Of a stretch of 64,000 nt of DNA, positions 20,378-33,023 are shown in pieces. Within the stretch, counting starts at the first letter, position 1. Every line of letters starts with the position of its first letter. Position numbers and translations under genes: made by a program. Below the pieces are notes generated by a model. That model saw only the letters and a program-made list of their open reading frames with translations. It was not told where the DNA came from and did no database searches. This stretch comes from Certhia americana (taxonomy: Eukaryota > Chordata > Aves > Passeriformes > Certhiidae): positions 33,153-97,152 of the forward strand of contig JAGMWU010000122.1 in the NCBI GenBank assembly GCA_018697195.1, read 5' to 3'.

Positions 20378-23300
20378 CATCTTTAATGCTTTATGAAAAT
20401 GTGATTTTTAGGCAGATGTTTGAGTGTATCCCTTCCTTCAGGGTGACTGCAGACAATATTAATATGAATAGAGGAATATCAGAATGTCATCAACTGTGTG
20501 CTTTGAAGTTTTCATTAAAAGCAGTATTTAATGAGGTTCTAAAAGTTTGTATTAATTGGCTGTTCAAGTTAAGTAACTCCAGTTGCCAAGAACACATTAA
20601 AACTCATCAGGCTTCTTCTGTTCTAACTATGCTTGTCAGTGTTCCATCATGTGAGTGTGAAATATATTCCAAACCCTTAAGTTTATGTAACTATATGTAA
20701 CTTACGTAATGCAAAGCTTTTACAAGATTGTGAATTGTACTGTTAATTTTCCTGTAGCCCTTGGAACTCAGTATTTCAATAGTTTGTGTCCTGGTATGGT
20801 GGACTGTTTTATGGAACAGGCGCTGTGATGCATATAGGGTGAATGCATTGGATGTGTTGCTATGTGTTAGGTGGCAGATGACAAGTAGTATCAGGTCACA
20901 AGCTTAAAGAAAGTGGCAGACAATGTTGCCATAGCAACCGTAAGGCAAACTGACTGAAGAGAGGTTATTAAATCAGAGCATTCAGCAAAATAATTTTTCC
21001 TTCCCCTGTTTAGATCTTCTGTTGATGTTGGATAGAGGCTGGAATTTTGTCAAGGAGACTAGAAATGCATGAACACGTATTCTAGGTCATAATAACTTTG
21101 GTTTTGCACTCTCATGGTCTGTATGCAGTAGGTATCAAAATAGGCTTTTGATTTTTGTGGTGGCTTTATTTGTTCTTGCTTTTATATTAGAGTAAGTTTT
21201 TTTTGTTGTCTTTGTTAGCATGATGAATGTGAGTTCTCCTCAACATTTTAGTTAAGCTCTGTGTGCTCTTCACACTGGGGAGGATCTTCCATATTTCAAA
21301 AAATTAAAATGCTTTTGGCAGCTCAGACTGCAGTTTGTTGTGCAAAAGTTAGAATACTTTAAAATATGCTTTCAAGTAATGCTCTTATATGGAAAAAGCA
21401 AATGCTAGTCCTCTTCAAAATATTTCCAAAAGCAAGGACTTAGAAGATATTCTAAGTTTAAATATCTTAGTAAGTGGCAGGCTTTAAAAAATAACTGGGG
21501 CATAGTCATTCTTAATTTAGAGTTCCACTATTTTGATAAGAATAGAAGAATATGCACTTAGGCACTAAACAATTAAAAATTCATAGCATGCTATTCATAT
21601 GGATGGTTACCAGTACACTTTTGCAAGGAGGGTCCTTTGAATTTTTTAATTCATATTGGATTGCAAGAAACTATAGATGCTAATTGCTGTGTTTCCATCA
21701 TGAGGTAATCAGAATACTCTGAAAACGTTATTTTCAAACCTTGTCCTCTGAGATTACCATACAGATTTTTTTCCTGAATTCTGTATGGTTGTCTAAGGTT
21801 ATTTTGGTTTTGTTTTTTAATATATAGTCAATATGTGTGGGTGGCTATCCCAACAAGAGCATCTAAATTACCACTTGCCATTGTTATAAATTATATCTTA
21901 TGTGACAAAAATAGCTGTCCTATTTGAATTCAGGGGTTAAAAGTCTGGGGATGCTGATATGACAAATTCCCCATTTTGAATTTCATTATAAAGAAGAGAT
22001 GTAGCTCTTAACAGCTAAAAAAAGTCCATTTTCTCATCTTTACATGTGTGCGGATTGTGAGTTTCAGCAAGGCAGGTGTTTGAAGTGTTCAGGGAATCTG
22101 GAACACTGCCTGGTTAGTAGCTGCACGTAGGGGTATATTCAGATACATTTCTGGGTTGTATCAGTTCTGCCTTATTTATTTTTATTGGTGAGAAGCACCA
22201 CAGACCTTGGAGAGCTGAAAGTGTTTGCATATGAGGAGTGTAGTTTAGTGTGGTGAGTATTGCTTTCAGTGCTCCTTTTTTTCTTCCAGCTTCTAGACTC
22301 CAGGCTTTAGATCTCTTACTCCTGTGTTTTGTTTGCTTTTTTTTTTTTTTTTTTTAAAAGGGAGCCCAGTTGTGTAACACTACACAGTTAAATCACTTGG
22401 TTTACAGTGGAATTACAACTGATATAGGGAAACTTGTGGAAATATATATAAAACTTACGAAGTTCTATGAAGCCTTATCATGGTATCAGATATGGAAAAC
22501 AAAGTTAGTGTTAGTGTTTGAAGTAAGACTTTGAAATATAAGGAATTGTTGTATGTACAGTAAATTTGACCGGCTTGCTGCAGAAGTTCAATGTGCTCTT
22601 AGTCCTTTCACCTTCTCCTTTAGACTTCACACTAATGTAGAGCACCAACAAAGACTGAGACCAAATGCTTTACTGACTTTCCTATTAACTAGGATTCTTA
22701 AGAAATAAAAGCTCTTTTTCCATGCAAATATGTTGTTCTCAAGTGTGGCATTAAACTCGTATTTTCCTTTTGTCTACCTCCGTTTTCCCCAGTAAAATGC
22801 AAAAATATATTTTTATAAACTATTCATGGAATTATTGAGGCATTTAGTAGTCCAAGGAGAGGTTAATGCAGCTATGACTCTTTTCAGTAGGTTTTCATTA
22901 AAACCAATTTCTTTAGATGTTTTCCTTTTTGAAATTATTTATGAAATTTTTTTGAATTTATGGAATTTTTATAAATCCATCTGAACAGAAGTGAAAAGTT
23001 TTCACAGAAGTTGAAATTGCCATTTTGAAGTATGATTAAGAAATTCTTATAATACAGAGCAGTAATGTTTAATAGGAAATTTTAACAAATCTGAAGCTGA
23101 GTTGCTTTTTAAACTTACATATTTTTCTTACTGATCAGCGTCATACAAAAATTGGTAAGAAATTAAAACCCTGAAGGAATTTTCACTTTATTTTTTCTTT
23201 AATTTAAAGCGTTTTCTAATTACTTTTCTTGCTCATTAGAAGTGACAAAAACGTTTTTGCTCAGTTTCTAAGGTTTTTTTAAGTCCCGTTCCAGTGTTCC

Positions 23301-26300
23301 AGTATACTGCATGTTCCTCCATCCGTGTACTTTTGGTGAGAAGTTCATTTTAAGATAATCTGTCTCCTTTCCTCTGTATATGAGGAAAACAATAACTAGC
23401 AGAAGGCTGAAACAATTTGTGGGTAATTCTTTTTATTCCGTTTTGAACTAGAAAAATAGTTGTTTCTACCAATTTTCAGTGTAACAAAATGGATATAAAG
23501 CCACTTAAATACAGTATGACAGAGTATTAACTGATCCTTCAGCATAATTTGGCAGAATCTCTTTCTGATTTTTTTTTTTTTTAGTTTGCTTTAGAATCAA
23601 ATGCTGTTCAGTGGTTTGCTGGGAAGGAATTTGTATGGAGTTACAGGTATTCACCGGAGATGACGTGGCTGGAGGAGCATGGCCAAGGTAGACACTTGAA
23701 AACAAAAAGCCTCAGAATAAGAGGCTTTTTAGATTTTCTCTTTTTTTGCAGGTTCTTGAATGTTCATATACCGCTGTAAAGAGAGAATTAGTTTCATTTT
23801 GCATCAAAACGTTTATCTGTTTCTCCTGCTGGCTTTTAAAAATTTTTTTAAATGAATTTCAGTCCCTAATAAAGCTTAGGTTTTGTATAAGGATTGCAAT
23901 TCACTTAAAATCTTTAGTATGTTAAATAACAGTGCATTTTAGCTAAAACATGTCCTAGACATTATTCAGTTAAGGTTAACCTATTAACAGTTACAAATAA
24001 TGATTTAATTAGCTTAATTCACTTAGGAAAACTGGAAGGTGTTGGATGCTTCATAGAAACCCAAACTTGCCTTTCATCAATATCCATATTCTGAATTCTT
24101 GAACCTAAACCAAACCAAATTGGGAAAAAAAACCACAACAAAAAACCCAAAAAACATTCTTATAGATTTTAATTGGATTTTAGATTCTTATTATTTCTGC
24201 ATCTGAGGAAATATACTGCAGTACGGTAAATGAATTCTGCAAGTTGTGTATTTGTGTTGATTTGACTTGTGTGTATTGTAGTGCTCATTATAGCTTGACA
24301 TCTTACTGTCAGGATACTCTGAAAGTTCTGTAAAATATTTATAGAATTATGAAACCTTTTGCAGCAAACTTTATTTTGCTCATTCTGTAATATGGAAGTA
24401 TATTGTTAGATTAAATTTTTCAGTAAGTAGACTTGGAATTTTTTCTGATGGGTGATTTGCTTTCAATAAATTAATCATTTTCACTTATCCTTTAGAAAAG
24501 CAACATTAAAAAGGAAATGTTATTTGGATAATGTCTAGACTTGTGGCAGCATCTGAGAATACCCTTTGTCTTCAATTTGTTTTTTAAAGGGGTTGTGTTT
24601 TATACTACCTTTTTAATAAACAAAGTCATTAACTGAGTGAGTCTTTGCTGATTAGTTTTAAGATAACGTATTTGTCTTTTTTTCCTCAGCAAAAGGTACC
24701 ATAGTATTTGGTTCACAGGGGCTTCAGTTTATAAACCACATCTGTTAATGTGCCAGAGCTTCCAGCTGGACCCAGTAGACAGGTTGCTGGAACTATAAGT
24801 GGGATATGGTATTTGTTCCCTATTTATGGGTTTGGTCTCAGCCTTCTTCCTGGCTTGGGATGTTAATGGACCTGCATGGAGAGAAAAGGAGCAGGAGGGA
24901 TCACTGCAGACACTGTAGTTAAAATTGACATTGTGAAGATGTTTTTAATAAGGACAAGTAGAATTTTGAATTTTATTCTCAAATGTTTTTATAATTTTTT
25001 TTCTTCATAGCTCTGACACTTGAAATACTTCAAAAGCACTGGAAATCATTCAATTCCTGTACTGAAGAATAGGGATTATAATCCCATTTTCCATCATAAC
25101 CCTTTCTAGGAGCTTTAAACTGATGCCATCTTGACCTGAGGAGAGCTTTAACTGTCAGCATGAGATGAAGATCTCAAATAAGATCTTGAAAAGCTTTAGC
25201 AGAGGAAATCTCTGCCATATAAGATAGTTTAGAAAAGGGAGTCAGAGGAAGAGCAATGGAGATGTTGAGGGCTCTTGCCCTGCTGGTGGACTGGAATCCA
25301 GTCTGTCTCACAATGAAAACGTGTTTATGCAAACAGTGTGTCAATAGAAGACTAAGCACCATCACGGGAACTCTCCCAGCCTAGTAGTTAAGTTGTTCTG
25401 GGAAGGGCAGAGGGTGGATTCATACATATTTAGGCAGAGGGAATTGGATTGTGCTCTCCAGCTTTCTGGGTGAGTAAACAAACTCCTAAGCTACTCTATA
25501 AAAGACATAATGTCACAAGTTTGGTGACTGGTTCCCCAGTGTGTTTTTTCCAGCTGAGACTGGCAAGTTTGACCCTGTTTCAGGATTTCTGGAATGGCTG
25601 CAATTTGCCAATTTTGGTAAACTTGCTACAAAAATCCCCAAACTTTCCTGCTTCAACTGTTACTGAACAAGAATGATTTTTTTCTTTTTCTTTCTGTAGT
25701 TATTAAAACAGATCCAGCAAAGAAAAGTGAAAAAATTGATTTCTGGTTTATCTGGAAAAAGGTCATCATTTTCTCATAGGTAGCTGTAGTTACCAACTGA
25801 AGAATGAATGTTCTTGTAACGTGGCATAGGAAAAGTTTGCTTCTTGGGCAAGTTTGGTTCTTTGCCATAACTTGATTATCCATCTTACTCCAAACTTTTC
25901 CAAAGTTCACAGTGTCTTCTTTATTGTGTACACATTGTCCTAAAAAAAAAAATCCCAAACAAACCTAAACCTACTTGCAATCCTATTTTCCTCATTCCTG
26001 AAACCTCCTAACCCGGTTGACTCGTTGGAGTGCATTTCATGCATTCTTAGCAGATAGGCTGAAGGAAACGCCTTGTTCGCACAGCTGGAGGCTAGAAAGT
26101 GTGGGGAGTTCATGAACGTGGCTTGTCTTCTGCTGCAGTTGCTGCAGTGCACTCAGAGCTGGCCGGGCCCAGGAAAGATCCCAACCTGCTGGACGCAACA
26201 TAAGTGTCTCACATCTGGGAAATCTGACTGGTGTGACACTGCTGCTGACTTAATTGACTTAAGGTAGGAGAATTCCCTGACTTCCTCAAATATTCCCTTA

Positions 26301-28986
26301 TTCGAGGAATAACTTGATGAAAGGGATTGCCTGCTTGTTAAATTGAGGTTTAATACTTGGGAAGTAGGAATTTTTTTGTTTTTAAAACTGGTTTGAACTA
26401 CATGAAATCAAGAATGAAGAGTTCCCTCTCAGATACTTCAGCGGTGGGAAATCAATGCTGGCAAGGGTGGGGAATTGTTAAAAACGTTGGAAAAGTGTTA
26501 GCTCTTGTGGTAAGCTGTCAACAGCCAGCACTGAAGCCTGTGTTGACCATGAGTCCTTGTCCACCTAAAGGAGAAGTAACTTGGATAAATACTTGCACTA
26601 TTTTGCCATTATTAGCCCATTGTAAGAGTAGTGTGATATGAGCTGAACCCATTTCATCCTGAGCTCCACTTCTACTCTATTTTGACAATGGTTCGTGGCA
26701 GACATAAGTTGGAAGGATTTCTGCCTTTTGCAGACTTTTGCTGGATATTGGAATAATAGGAAGTTCAGGTAATGAAGACTACAGTGCTCCAAATGTTGAT
26801 CCTGTCTTTGCTAAGCTTTCACTCCTTGGGGTGGAATTTTCAACAGCAAGTGTTGGCCGCTGGTTGAGCAATCGTAAAGTTCCTTAACCCAAATAGTGGG
26901 ATGCTTTCTAAAACAAGACTGGGAAAAAATAGTGTCTTTTCCTGTGCTCAAAGTACTTCCAGTTGTGTGGCTGGGTTGTACTAGTTCCTGCTTCCCCTCA
27001 TGGGCCTTGGGAAGGTGCCTGTAAATTGGGAGGAAGAGTTTCTTGAAGTTTTCCATGTCTGGGAAAGCTGGGTCAGTTTTAAAGTTGTGAAAGATTGTCT
27101 TCTGAATCAGAGTGTTAGCTTGCAGTCCTCCTCCCCACTGCTGTGCTTAGGTGAATCTAGGGGATGGGGCAAAGCAATAGAAATTCTTAAATAAGGACTA
27201 AGGAGCTCTTGAGTTTGGACGTAAGTTGACAGTTGGTGACAGGAGATTAAGGCTGGCTGAGCAAGTGACCATGAGTCAGGGAGAATTGAACAGAGCACAT
27301 GATGGTGGGAGATGGAGGTAACAAGCAAAACTAAACATGGAAGCAAATAATAAACATAGACAAGATGTTTGTAGGTGAAGGTTTAAGCATTAGAATGACA
27401 ATAGGTTGTGGCTTGACAACCTTAATCCTCATATTTTTTAATATCTGGATACTTGTCTTGCAGCCTGAGAAGTTTTTTTCATGTGTAAGAAAATTCTGAG
27501 AAATCATTTGAAGGCAGTCTTCATAGGCATTTCAGAGTACCCTTTGAGACAGATGAGTGCAATGTTTATCGGGAAGCTTCTGAGGATTGGGGGATGTATG
27601 ACTAAGGAAGAAATCAAACAAATATGTTAAACTAGGTTAAGCAGTGCTGTGTATTGCAGGGTTAGTTGGATGAAAACACATCTAATGATTCATGAGGTTT
27701 TATGCGGTGAAGCTGGCTATTGGCCAAAGGTTACCCTGATCTCTGAAAAAAACCAGCCTTCCTTTTGCTACTGAGCTAAATCAATTATACTATGCAGTGT
27801 CATGAGCTGACAATGAGACTGGAAAATTGAATAGAAACAGGAGGCACTTCACTACATTTGTAGCCTGAGCCTTGCTAAATATGATTTTGATTAGAGCAGG
27901 ACTTGGGTGCTCTGGCTGGGAACTTGCTCTCTTGTGGCCAGAAACTGTACAAATGCATGAAAATGATGCTTCTCCAGGGCAAGCAGTGACATTCCTTGTC
28001 CTACTCTTACCATATCTGGGAGCAGATATTTTTAAAGAAAACAAAAAGGAGTCTTATAGTCTTCTGTTGACTTCCTGCAAACTATTTTAGTGTAGTTCCT
28101 GCCTTAAACCCGTAAATTCCACTCTACCCACAGTGTGTGTTTTAGCAGTCTTGCTCCAAAGTTTTAAGCAGCTGGCAGACCCACCATGTTCCTAGGTAAG
28201 TTGTTTCAAGCAAGAAAAAGTTATCTCTATGATAGTTTTGTTTGTTTGTTTTTGTTTGGTTGGGGTTTTATTGTTGTTTTTTGGTTTGGGGTTTTTTTTA
28301 TCTTGAATTTGCCATGATTTGAATTTCCAATAATTTAATCTGAATGTCTTTTTCTAATAGGTGAAGCAGCTAATTACTCTTACAAGTCTTTTTGTTTTGG
28401 AGATCTGTGCTGTCAGTGATTAAGGTACTTCAGACTTTGCCTTATCTAAAATTACTATTTTCAGCTCTAGTTTAGTGTAGTGGGGTTTGGGGTTTTTGTT
28501 ACTCTTGTTTTGGGGGGGGGGTGTTTTCACTCAGTCATTATGTTTTTTGAACAAAATGAAAAACCTAAATTGGACAAAGAATTTTGATAAGTTCACCCTG
28601 AACTTTATTCAGGGATAGTGACACCTCTGAATTATTTTTCAAGTGTTTTAGTTCTTCCAGAGGGCGCATTCACACAATTTTAGGTCCTAAACCCAGACTT
28701 ATAAAGTCAGGGTAAGAAATAGAAGCTGGTGCTTAGATGTGCCCATTCTGCCCAAGTATTTTGTTTTAGAAGTATCTAATAAGGAAATTAGTAAAGAAGA
28801 GGTGCATGGAGAAAAGCAGGAAAAGAGAAAATCTAATCCTACAAATAAGTGTTCTTCTGGCCCCTACCATTTTTGGGAGGAAGCTGGGCTCACCACTCAC
28901 TAGACACTTGAAGTTGAATGTTGTCTCTCTGACCTGTCTGTTTTTTTGGTTTGTGGTTTTTTTGTTTTTGTTTTTGTTTTTTTCAG
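20378..28986 (+). other. HTATSF1 3'UTR and HTATSF1-VGLL1 intergenic region
   Basis: AT-rich sequence without coding signal. Candidate polyadenylation signals AATAAA are at 22704, 23868, 24465 and 24615. It also has a T-run near 22340, T/G-rich low-complexity tracts near 28235-28300 and 28480-28530, and a nine-base G-run near 28513. Any noncoding first exon of VGLL1 would be here but could not be placed. Confidence 0.6.
22704..22709 (+). terminator. Candidate HTATSF1 polyadenylation signal AATAAA
   Basis: AATAAA followed about 30 bases on by the GU-rich stretch TGTTGTTCTCAAGTGTGG. It would give a 2.3 kb 3'UTR; earlier weaker signals (ATTAAA) also exist. Confidence 0.4.
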
Positions 28987-29008
28987 CAGGGACTGTTGCT
29001 CACTGAAA

Positions 29009-29195
29009 ATGGAAGAAATAAGAAAGCTTTCCTCAAAGCCAAGTAAAAGCAAAGAGCCTGTAAAAACAGAGTGGGGATCTCAGAGCGTGGTGTTCACCTA
29101 TTTCCAAGGGGACATTAACAGCATGGTAGATGAACATTTTTCTAGAGCTCTCAGCAATGCCAAGAACCCCCAAGACCTGAGTACAAAGCACAAGG
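29009..29195 (+). CDS. VGLL1: VGLL1 first coding exon (TDU domain)
   Basis: Sixty-two codons from ATG, preceded by a T/G-rich acceptor tract ending TTTTTTTCAG at about 28985, so a short 5'UTR belongs to this exon. It contains the whole TEAD-binding motif VDEHFSRALS. Ends AAGG before GTGAGG, phase 1. Confidence 0.93.
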
Positions 29196-32100
29196 GTGAG
29201 GCTGTTGTCCTGAAAAGCAATGAGCTCCTTTCCATATGTGAGCCTGGTGTTGGATGGGGCTGACTGGCTTTCACGAAGGAATTTAAGATCATTTGAGCTT
29301 AAATTTGGAATTGTGTGCAAACAGAAAGCAAGACAACCATACTTGTAAAGCCCTAGGTTATGTAGCTGGGACTTTCTGGGTAAATCCCTGTGTTTGCTGG
29401 AGGGAGTCCCAAGCTTTCCATGGGCCTGTTGGCAGGACTAGATCATCATTTTCCAACCAAGTGTCCCCATCACTGCTGGATGCAATAAGTGCATTATGAC
29501 TTAAGTTGTCGTCTTCACAAAAATGTATTTGCCTAAGCTTTCAGCCGTCAAAAACCTGCCTAAGTTGGTGGTTGTGTAGTACACATATTTAATACTTTGT
29601 TGAAACTGGTGATTTAATCTCCTTTTAGTATGAATTTGTGGTTGGTTGATTTTTAAGATAAGCAGCACTAAAGTGATTATATATTTGGGTAAAAATGAAT
29701 ATGCAGTCTGGTAGCATTCCCTTAGAAGTCCACTGGAATTTGCCTTGGGAAAAAAGTAAGAATTGATGAGACTTCAGATGCCTTTTTTCTCTTTTTAAGT
29801 AGACAGCATGTCTCCCCATCAGTGGAATTTCTCTTCACATTGCTACAAACCATATCCATCATCTTCTTCAACAAGCATGGCAAATTCTGCTCTGAATTTT
29901 TCTGCTGCTGGTGTGGTAGGCCAGTGCCAGCCATCATCTCTGCAGAGTTGTCCAGCTCAACCTGCAGGTTTATGGCCCTTCCCTCCAACCGGGACTCCCA
30001 GTGTCACTGGTTCAGTGTATCCTCACACCCTCCCTGACCTGCATGCAGCCGATGAGCTGATCTCTGACAGGAAATACAGTTCTCTTCTTGGCCTTCTGCA
30101 ACAGGAAAGGTGCTTAACATCCATGCAAGAATGCACCATGAAGCAACATTCAAGTTCTGCTTGTATGACTGGACCTCTGAGGTTACAAAATATAAGTCAA
30201 AGTTCAGCTCCTGGGGGAGGTAAGAAAATGCTATCACTTTATTCTTTGATGACATCTGATATAAAGTGACAGAATAATACCATCTGTTCCTAAGTTTTTC
30301 AAGCTGGTTTGAACTTCCAGCAAACTCACAGGAATCTTTTACAGTAGATAACCCTGATATGTACTGTGGTACTTGGGATCAATTAGCCATGTTGTATGGG
30401 TTAATCAAAAAATGTGCATTGCCTACTCACACAATATTTCACCTTCTGATTTACACTGGGGAGGCATTTTAAGTGACTATAAGCATTATTTGTACTGCTA
30501 TCTCAATCTCTAATATCCATTGATATTGGGTATGGTGTGTACCTCATTGGGACCAGAAAGGGGTGGCCAGGAAAGATCCCTGAGCAGCCTCTCTTACTGT
30601 GCAGACTGTTATTTATGTTCTGAGTACAGGATGGGAAACAGCAGCCCTTACTAGCATGGCCATGGTTTTTTCTTCCCCCTAGCCTCTGTCTGTAGCTGCA
30701 ATGATGAGGGTACAGGGCCAGGTGGACTAGCCTAGCCTTGTCTCTGGCTAAGAGTTCCCTGCCGTGAGGCACTGCTGCCATGCCTGCCAAAGGCTATGTC
30801 TGCTCCCTGCATATTTCCCAGAGCTAATGCAATTCACACATGGTGATTGCTGTTTGTTTATTATCCACAATTACTAGGAATCCCAATCCTAGGTGCTACC
30901 AGTGCACAGCAGAAAGATGCCTGAAGTTCATTTATGTCCCCACAGTGTCTAGATCTGCTGGACAAAATTGCTCTTGTGAGTAATTCTGCCTGTGAGAAGC
31001 TCTCTGGGGTCAGGCTTCCTGGCCAAAGCTCTGATGCCTGTTGGGGTACACCTGCATTGCTGTTCCTGGGCAGTCTCCAGTCAGGCAGATTGACACTGGT
31101 CTCCAAGGAAAAGGATTGTGAAATTGTTTAGGGAGTCTGCTGGAAAAATACAGTGCGTCCTACCTGGTACTTCTAAACAAAAAAGATCAGGCATGTGAAG
31201 AAGCAATCCTGAGGCTTAGGTTTTGAAAAACAAGCAGCTGTGAAATACCTCCTGGTTACTCAATTTTGAAACTGCATCAGCAGGAATTTGGTAGAATGTG
31301 GGCAAAAGACTACCTGTAGATACAAACAGGAGTTTATCTACAGTTCCTCTTTTGAGGATATAACAGAGCTATATTGTTATAAGGACCCTGACTGTAGGTG
31401 TTTTCTAACTTATTACTGCTAGAATCTCTAATGCCTGTCTCTGTCTATTCATGTGAAAAGAAGAGTGTTTATATTTTTAGCTGGAATGCAAACTTTCTGC
31501 TAACAGTCTATGAGCAGAGGGTTTGTGTCTGTTTTGCATAGGCACGCACCTTAGACTTCATGTAGGTAGTGAATGAGAGCTTAATTACTTTAAAGACAGC
31601 GTCTGAACTGGGATATCATTTAAGAACAAGGTAAGGTGCTCTCTTCCCCCAAGGGGTCAATGGGAGCCTATCAAGGCTTGGGAGCCCCAGGAATTGACTC
31701 CTTCAGAAAAAGAGGTATTTTATGAAATTAATCTTGTGTTGATAACAGGGAAGCACTGCTAACAGCAGTGGACTTCTTTTCTGAAAAATTCAGAAAGAAA
31801 ATGAATGAGGAAAAAAATGAAAAGGAAATTAATCAGCTCAGTGTTCTCTGGCCATTTCCAGTTAAAACCTTTTCTTTCAGGATGTATACAGGGCCTTTCT
31901 GAATATTTGCGAGCCTCTAAACATCACACATGTAACACCATCCTTGTGATTAAACAAACCAACAAGGATCGATTGAAAAATATCTGCTCCATGTTCACAG
32001 GGAGTCTTTGGCAAATCCCCAGGATGTGTGCATTTAGTGTGGCTGTAGGAGTCCTTGTTTCCTAGCTCTGTCTGTTAAACATACTTCTCCTTGCTATGTG

Positions 32101-33023
32101 TCGTGTTTAAGAACAGCTGATATTTATATTTATGGAAGTGTATGTTGCTGTGCCAGACAGCACAGAGCTCCTCAGCACCTGTGCTATAGGCTGGGCTGCA
32201 AAAGCACAAGGTTTCTTTAGTAACTACTGTCTACTTTTAGCTCTGTGCTGATTCTCTGCTCATCCCCAGTATTTTTGACTTTTTTTTAAGAGAGGAAAGC
32301 AAGCTCTTACCAAGGCTCAGAAAATCCCAGTGTAAGCCATGCCACTGCAGGTGAGTAAAGAAACCAGCAGGTTTAGGACAAATCAGACCACAGCATTGCT
32401 TATGCATGTAGTATTAAAGATGCTTCCTTGTTTCCTTTTGTATTTTGAAAGCTCATTTTTCTCCCAGATAGAACCACCATCTCACATAACTACATTAACA
32501 AAGAAGAAAAACACTACATTATATTAAAATGAGATACATGATTTTTTTTTTACCCCATCTACCTTAGTTTTTCTGCTTATACCATCAGGCTGCAATTTCA
32601 CAATGCCTGTTTTGCACTCACTGTCCAAGTTTCAGATCCCATAAAGATAGAACAGCCCTTGCTTTTGTACCTCAAGCAAGCATGTGGTAGCACTGCTGCA
32701 GTTTTCAGCAACAAACCCACATACTTCTGGGTGAGTTGTTCTAAGAAATTACTCCCAAAGCATTCAGGCTTCCATATTTTTATTAGTCTCTTGATACTGG
32801 TCATACCCCCTGTTGGATCTTTGATGTGCAATATTTTGGGAATACTTTGAATGGGTCATTCTGGTTTTTCTAGTAAGGGTTCTTTTGCACCAGACCCAAA
32901 GGTGCAATTTTATTTGCACAACATCTTAAGAGATTGCAAGGATTGTGCTGTTTGACTGTTCTGATGCTGCTGTGTTTTTCAGGTATTCAAATTCATGACA
33001 GAAGACAGGACTTGTACTTCTAG
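29009..33023 (+). CDS. VGLL1: Vestigial-like family member 1, spliced, 214 aa
   Basis: A nuclear transcription cofactor that binds TEAD factors. Coding exons: 29009-29195, 29803-30219 and 32983-33023; phases agree. The N-terminus EPVKTEWGSQSVVFTYFQGD aligns with human PIKTEWNSRCVLFTYFQGD. The TDU (TEAD-binding) segment is about residues 27-49, with the VxxHF core V40-D-E-H-F44. A second conserved block SMSPHQW opens exon 2, and LLGLLQQERCL (human LLSLLQQDRCL) lies late in it. The start ATG heads the homology. The human protein is 258 aa; this one ends soon after the last conserved block, in a short final exon whose assignment is the least certain part of the model. Confidence 0.9.
29196..29802 (+). 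other. VGLL1: VGLL1 coding intron 1
   Basis: A 607-base intron, donor GTGAGG, acceptor CTTTTTAAGTAG. No further signal. Confidence 0.85.
29803..30219 (+). CDS. VGLL1: VGLL1 second coding exon
   Basis: Starts DSMSPHQWNFSS (human DSMSPNQWRYSS) and encodes a Ser/Pro-rich region then YSSLLGLLQQERCL. Ends GGGGGAG before a strong donor GTAAGA, phase 1. If the intron were retained, translation would stop at 30269. Confidence 0.92.
30220..32982 (+). other. VGLL1: VGLL1 coding intron 2
   Basis: A 2.8 kb intron, donor GTAAGA, acceptor GTGTTTTTCAG. No repeat family or coding homology recognised. Confidence 0.7.
32983..33023 (+). CDS. VGLL1: VGLL1 terminal coding exon (41 nt)
   Basis: A good acceptor (TGTGTTTTTCAG) opens a frame in the required phase, reading GIQIHDRRQDLYF then TAG. 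It weakly resembles human GSVHYKKLYV at the same place in the protein. A different last exon cannot be excluded. Confidence 0.6.
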
